From assembly GCF_000986795.1 (NCBI RefSeq), contig NZ_LAYZ01000024.1, positions 310,001 through 374,000 of the forward strand: a stretch of DNA of 64,000 bases. Reading direction: 5' to 3'. The translations under genes were made by a program, and so were the position numbers. This document shows positions 60,895-64,000 of this stretch, one piece after another (the stretch's first letter is position 1; every line of letters begins with the position of its first letter). The stretch is from Salinicoccus sediminis (GTDB taxonomy: Bacteria; Bacillota; Bacilli; Staphylococcales; Salinicoccaceae). The notes beneath the pieces are model-generated. The model saw nothing but the letters and a program-made list of their open reading frames with translations, was not told where the DNA came from and ran no database searches.

Positions 60895-61875
60895 TCAGCC
60901 CGCAGTTTCCGGCACTCTTTTTTTCTGGCCGAGCAGCAGTCTCCTCGTGGCACCCATACGCGACATCAGCATGCCGATCATCACGGGGATGACCACGCCG
61001 AAGCACGTGAATTCGAACGTCGTCACATCGTAGTTGAGCACCGTACGGAAGAATATGTTGACCGGCAGGTGCAGATACATGATGACGATGGAATACCTGC
61101 CGACGATCTCAAGCACCTCTTTGATCCTGTAACGGGTCAGGACCGTGCTCAAGTATATCACCGGCATGAAGAACGATATTGGCACGATGATATCCATGAA
61201 CACATTATTCAGCCGACCCATCTTCATGTTCATTTCGTGGGTCATGAAGCCGTTCGCATTGAGCACGATGAAAAATGCCGCAATGAGCGCAGACGACAGG
61301 GCCAGCCAGAACGAACTGTTGTATTTGACGATGAAATCCTTCGCATAATACCCGAGCGAATAATAAAGGACCGCAACCAGCACAGTGTCCATGTTCCAGA
61401 AGAAGTTGTAGGACGAAAGCACCGGAGTGTGCCCGATGACGAACAGTGCGAGGACCAGTGTCATCTGCGCCCCTCTTCTGAGCGGGCTCATGAGGCCCAG
61501 GAGAAGCTGCGTCATGAGCAGCACCGTGATGAACCAGAACACGCCGTACGGCCCCTCGAGCACCCGGCCCCCGTAGAGGAGTGTTGCGATATGCTCGAAT
61601 ATCATGTCCAAGTTATGTAGGTTGAATACGGCGAATATGAGTATGCCGTATGCGAAATAGGGCACCATCAGCCGGCGCGTCTTCTCTCTAGCCCAACTGG
61701 AGAAGTCACGGATCCAGACCGGCTTGAACAGTATGCCCGACAGGAAGAAAAACAGCGGAATCCGGAACCATCCCAGATAGACATCCAGGTACTGATGGCC
61801 GGCATGCCCCAGCACGACGAGTATGATGGAGAGCGCCTTTGCGATATCCAGCCACTCTATCCTTTTTGACGCCAT
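60895..61875 (-). CDS. Acyltransferase family 3 membrane protein
   Basis: 326 residues with about ten membrane helices. Family motifs: R-I-E-W-L-D-I-A-K-A, the histidine in V-V-L-G-H-A-G-H, F-R-I-P-L-F-F-F-L-S-G-I-L-F-K, and the late I-V-I-M-Y-L-H-L-P. No SGNH domain, unlike 9003-11300. I start at the ATG at 61875 with GGGGTG 6 nt upstream; the GTG at 61884 is part of that site. Probably O-acylates a surface glycan or wall component. It stands alone, between its own terminator and a bidirectional one. Confidence 0.87.
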   Translation of the reverse strand: MASKRIEWLDIAKALSIILVVLGHAGHQYLDVYLGWFRIPLFFFLSGILFKPVWIRDFSSWAREKTRRLMVPYFAYGILIFAVFNLHNLDMIFEHIATLLYGGRVLEGPYGVFWFITVLLMTQLLLGLMSPLRRGAQMTLVLALFVIGHTPVLSSYNFFWNMDTVLVAVLYYSLGYYAKDFIVKYNSSFWLALSSALIAAFFIVLNANGFMTHEMNMKMGRLNNVFMDIIVPISFFMPVIYLSTVLTRYRIKEVLEIVGRYSIVIMYLHLPVNIFFRTVLNYDVTTFEFTCFGVVIPVMIGMLMSRMGATRRLLLGQKKRVPETAG

Positions 61876-62022
61876 GCGCTTCACCCCGCCCGTTTATCAG
61901 ATGATTAATTATTACTTTCAGCTTGATAAATCTTATCATCTTTCATGTCAGAATGTCATTTGAAAGCCGGCTGAAACCCCCTCCTTTACACAATCTTTAC
62001 AATCGGACGGATTGCTCGGGGC

Positions 62023-62060
62023 AAAAAACACCCCGGGAATAAAATTCCCGGGGTGTTTTT
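62023..62060. terminator. Bidirectional terminator
   Basis: AAAACACCCCGGGAAT and ATTCCCGGGGTGTTTT pair perfectly around a 3-4 nt loop with T-runs on both strands. It lies just beyond the MarR gene end. Confidence 0.92.
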
Positions 62061-62070
62061 CCATGGTTCC

Positions 62071-62496
62071 TTATAAGTGGATCTTTTCAAGCGCTTTGAT
62101 GAAGACTTCCTTCTCCTCCTCATCGAGCTCTGACACGATCTGATCGGACAGTTCGCATATCGCATCCTCCAGATTTACAAGCGTCCTTTCGCCGAGATCT
62201 GTCAGATCGAGGTGCGTGGCGCGCTTATCTGCCGGATCCGGTTCCTTTTGGATGAAACCGCGTTCATCAAGCCTTGTGATTGCCCGGGACACGGAAGTCT
62301 GTTTCTTCTTGAACCGTTCGACGAGCAGCTTTTGTGTAATGCCGGGCTCTTCGGCGATCATCTCAATGATATACAGCTGATCCCGCGTAAGATTCCCCTT
62401 CTCGGTTTCAAATTCTGCAAGATGATCTATTTTAGCATTGAGCAAATAGATGTATCTGCATACATTCCGTGTATTTGTTTTAGCTGTCACAGACAT
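62071..62496 (-). CDS. MarR-family transcriptional regulator
   Basis: 141 residues. Winged helix-turn-helix: L-T-R-D-Q-L-Y-I-I-E-M-I-A-E-E-P-G-I-T-Q then K-K-Q-T-S-V-S-R-A-I-T-R-L-D-E-R-G-F-I, and the wing D-P-A-D-K-R-A-T-H-L-D-L-T, the classic MarR signature. Dimerisation helices at both ends. GGAG lies 9 nt before the ATG. The promoter region holds a TATAAT overlapped by repeated TGTGTATA, probably its own operator. Target genes are unclear. Confidence 0.93.
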   Translation of the reverse strand: MSVTAKTNTRNVCRYIYLLNAKIDHLAEFETEKGNLTRDQLYIIEMIAEEPGITQKLLVERFKKKQTSVSRAITRLDERGFIQKEPDPADKRATHLDLTDLGERTLVNLEDAICELSDQIVSELDEEEKEVFIKALEKIHL

Positions 62497-62537
62497 CCCG
62501 ACTTTCTCCGCAGTGTATTCGTGATAACTCTACTATC

Positions 62538-62560
62538 ATTATACACAACCTGTATACACA
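62538..62560 (-). promoter_or_regulatory. MarR promoter with repeated TGTGTATA elements
   Basis: On the minus strand TGTGTATA occurs twice, 13 nt apart, the second running into the -10 box TATAAT (62538-62543). The first is part of the palindrome TGTATACA. This fits an autoregulatory MarR-type site. No good -35 box is visible. Confidence 0.5.
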
Positions 62561-62602
62561 AAAAAACATATTAATTCACAAACGGCCGTACTTTCAGTCT
62601 AT

Positions 62603-63403
62603 TCACTTTCTTATCTTCTCCAGCTGTTCTTCTGGTATGTAGCCGACCGAGCACTCTTCGCCGACCTGCACGTAGGCGGGGATGTGCCGTCCGCGCGCAT
62701 CAAGCGCTTCGCCGCGGGTCCTGAACCGGCCGATGATGACGACAATCCGGTGGATGAGCACGTTGATGTCATCGAGAAATTCCTGGCTCAGTCGCTCCGG
62801 GTCAAAATGGATCACCGGATTTTTCTTCTCCTTCGCCGGCAGCGTAATCGAACGCAGCCACTTCAGTTCATCCGGCGTGAGGGCGCTTCGTTCCTTCAGT
62901 TCCACCCGCAGGAACGGCGAGCGGCCCGTCCCGCTGAAGGCATCATCATACTGGTCCCTGAAATGGAAGAACTCGAGCCCTGCATCTTCCATACGGATAA
63001 AATACTGTCGGCGCTGCTGCTGCACGTAGAATAAGGTGCCCGCCCTCACCGGTTCCACTTCGGTCAGTTCATGGAGTTTGCCGGCCGTCTCGAGGAGGTT
63101 CGAATAATCCAGCAGTATTCGACCGGCGAGGGTATTCCCCTTTACCCGCCTCTCGGTCAGTGTAATCGTCATATCCGTATTGTATATCTCGGCCCGCTCA
63201 CTTTCCCCGAACAGGTGATGCAGGGTAACGGACATGAGATCTTCATCCTCCAATCCTTTCACTTTGAGCCCGCCGGTGAAACTTTCGTTCACGAGGTCCT
63301 GCCGGGCGAGTGCCGTGACAAGTTCAGCCACTGTACTGCCTGCGTCGATGGTCACTTTCTCTATCGTGAGTTTCGTATCCCTGATCTTCACTTTAAGCTT
63401 CAT
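62603..63403 (-). CDS. Hypothetical protein with ubiquitin-like N-terminus
   Basis: 266 residues. Residues 1-85 look like a beta-grasp (ubiquitin-like) domain: L-K-V-K-I-R-D-T-K-L-T-I, G-S-T-V-A-E-L-V-T-A-L, M-T-I-T-L-T-E-R-R-V. The remainder is alpha/beta with F-H-F-R-D-Q-Y-D and ends G-Y-I-P-E-E-Q-L-E-K. No signal peptide or membrane segment. GAGGG lies 6 nt before the ATG, which overlaps the end of the metalloprotease gene by 11 nt, so they are co-translated. I do not recognise the family. Confidence 0.7.
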   Translation of the reverse strand: MKLKVKIRDTKLTIEKVTIDAGSTVAELVTALARQDLVNESFTGGLKVKGLEDEDLMSVTLHHLFGESERAEIYNTDMTITLTERRVKGNTLAGRILLDYSNLLETAGKLHELTEVEPVRAGTLFYVQQQRRQYFIRMEDAGLEFFHFRDQYDDAFSGTGRSPFLRVELKERSALTPDELKWLRSITLPAKEKKNPVIHFDPERLSQEFLDDINVLIHRIVVIIGRFRTRGEALDARGRHIPAYVQVGEECSVGYIPEEQLEKIRK

Positions 63404-64000
63404 CTGATACCCTCTCTTTTTCGTATGCTAACAGGTTTCCGAGTATGTCCACCCGGAGTGCCGCGAGGTCCGGATCTTCATAGAATGCGCGCACTTTGAC
63501 GTCCGCGAGCTGGGAATCCGTCTCCGGCATGGTCCCCGTGATGAATGCCGTGAAAGTCACGGCATAGTCCTCTTTCGGGTTCAGCGCCTGGTACGGTACG
63601 TAGAAATCTTCCGCGTTATTGTTGAAGAACGCCTCTTTTTCGGGGTCCGACTTGTATTTGTTCTCAAGCCATTTGTCGCCGTACTGGCTCCAGAAGCGCT
63701 CGATGTAGCCGGCGAGCAGCGCGTCCTGCTCCAGGCAGTCGAGTTCCGTGCCGCCGCAGCCGTCCGTGAAATCCCCGGCCGGCAGCGAATGGATGTGCCC
63801 GTATTCATGGATCAGCGTGCGGTACTGGGCGGCCCGGTTGGTGTTGTCCCGGATATCGACGCCGAGCGTCGTGCCATCTGCCTGTATGTCGACGTAGGCG
63901 AGCGTGTTGCCCTCGCCGTCCGAGAACAGGTTGAAGCCGGTGACCGTGGTGAGGCGTTCCGGCGGAATGATGGCGGTGAACCTGTGCCATATCTCCCGGA
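63393..64000 (-). CDS. Zinc metalloprotease-like protein, 3' part (cut by window end)
   Basis: A continuous minus-strand frame of about 200 codons runs from the window edge to a TAA at 63393-63395; its start lies beyond 64000. It contains L-I-H-E-Y-G-H-I-H-S, an HExxH zinc-protease motif, preceded by Y-V-D-I-Q-A-D-G-T and followed by a Cys pair region (D-G-C-G-G-T-E-L-D-C) and F-Y-V-P-Y-Q-A-L-N-P-K-E-D-Y-A, where a further zinc ligand could be. Many such proteins are secreted, but the signal peptide is not visible. Two shorter overlapping frames at 63581-63808 and 63805-63990 are shadows. It overlaps the start of the ubiquitin-like gene. Confidence 0.85.
   Translation of the reverse strand, partial: REIWHRFTAIIPPERLTTVTGFNLFSDGEGNTLAYVDIQADGTTLGVDIRDNTNRAAQYRTLIHEYGHIHSLPAGDFTDGCGGTELDCLEQDALLAGYIERFWSQYGDKWLENKYKSDPEKEAFFNNNAEDFYVPYQALNPKEDYAVTFTAFITGTMPETDSQLADVKVRAFYEDPDLAALRVDILGNLLAYEKERVSDEA

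Noticed and set aside
63581-63990. Two minus-strand frames of 61 and 75 codons
   Set aside because: They are shadows of the partial metalloprotease gene, which has the HEYGH motif in the third frame.

Overview
The window reads as a chromosome segment of a low-to-moderate-GC Gram-positive coccus. The best fit is a Staphylococcaceae member outside Staphylococcus itself (Salinicoccus/Jeotgalicoccus-like). This is an inference from the strong GGAGG-type ribosome sites, TagG/TagH-type teichoic-acid exporters, a GW-module glucosaminidase autolysin, a LytR-CpsA-Psr ligase, a staphylococcal-type bioB, and housekeeping DNA clearly richer in G+C than Staphylococcus aureus. No tRNA, rRNA or CRISPR array was seen.

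Layout. 1-7.3 kb is metabolic: a partial unknown gene, an FMN monooxygenase plus short-chain dehydrogenase pair behind a TPP riboswitch with its own terminator, bioB behind a BirA operator, and an amidohydrolase/sodium-solute symporter operon. 7.4-11.9 kb carries a glycosyltransferase, a membrane O-acyltransferase and two lipoproteins; the acyltransferase and both lipoproteins share a C-terminal extracytoplasmic domain of about 96 residues. 12.0-25.5 kb is a strikingly AT-rich island (22 and 28 percent G+C in two 60-base samples, against 62 percent near 55.4 kb). It holds three asparagine-synthetase-like genes, a broken IS30-family element, a broken IS3-family element, gene debris, and an operon of glycosyltransferase and SH3/GW-like proteins. 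25.6-33.6 kb continues as a surface-polysaccharide locus: fused glycosyltransferase, GW-like coiled-coil protein, heparinase II/III-type enzyme, UDP-ManNAc-type dehydrogenase, and a CapB/CapA-like pair. 33.7-49.8 kb adds a DUF6270-like protein, a large glycosyltransferase, two ATP-grasp ligases, a TagG/TagH exporter, the GW autolysin, and an operon glycosyltransferase / ATP-grasp ligase / asparagine-synthetase-like protein. 50.0-52.3 kb is an LCP ligase operon. 52.3-60.8 kb is a second polymer locus with its own TagG and TagH split by glycosyltransferases and small coiled-coil or beta-sandwich proteins. The window closes with an acyltransferase, a MarR regulator, and an overlapping pair: an unknown protein with a ubiquitin-like N-terminus and a partial HEYGH metalloprotease.

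How it may work together (inference). Glycosyltransferases build uronic-acid-containing and/or teichoic-acid-like chains. The two TagGH pairs export them, the LCP protein attaches them to peptidoglycan, acyltransferases decorate them, and the GW autolysin docks on them. The unusual part is a set of amide-forming enzymes: four asparagine-synthetase-like proteins whose glutaminase nucleophile is missing, and two ATP-grasp ligases of the cyanophycin-synthetase/GshF type. One of each sits in a single operon with a glycosyltransferase. I propose that they amidate or add amino acids to the surface glycan, analogous in concept to teichuronopeptide. Together with the TPP-riboswitch oxidoreductase operon, this is the best candidate for undescribed biology here.
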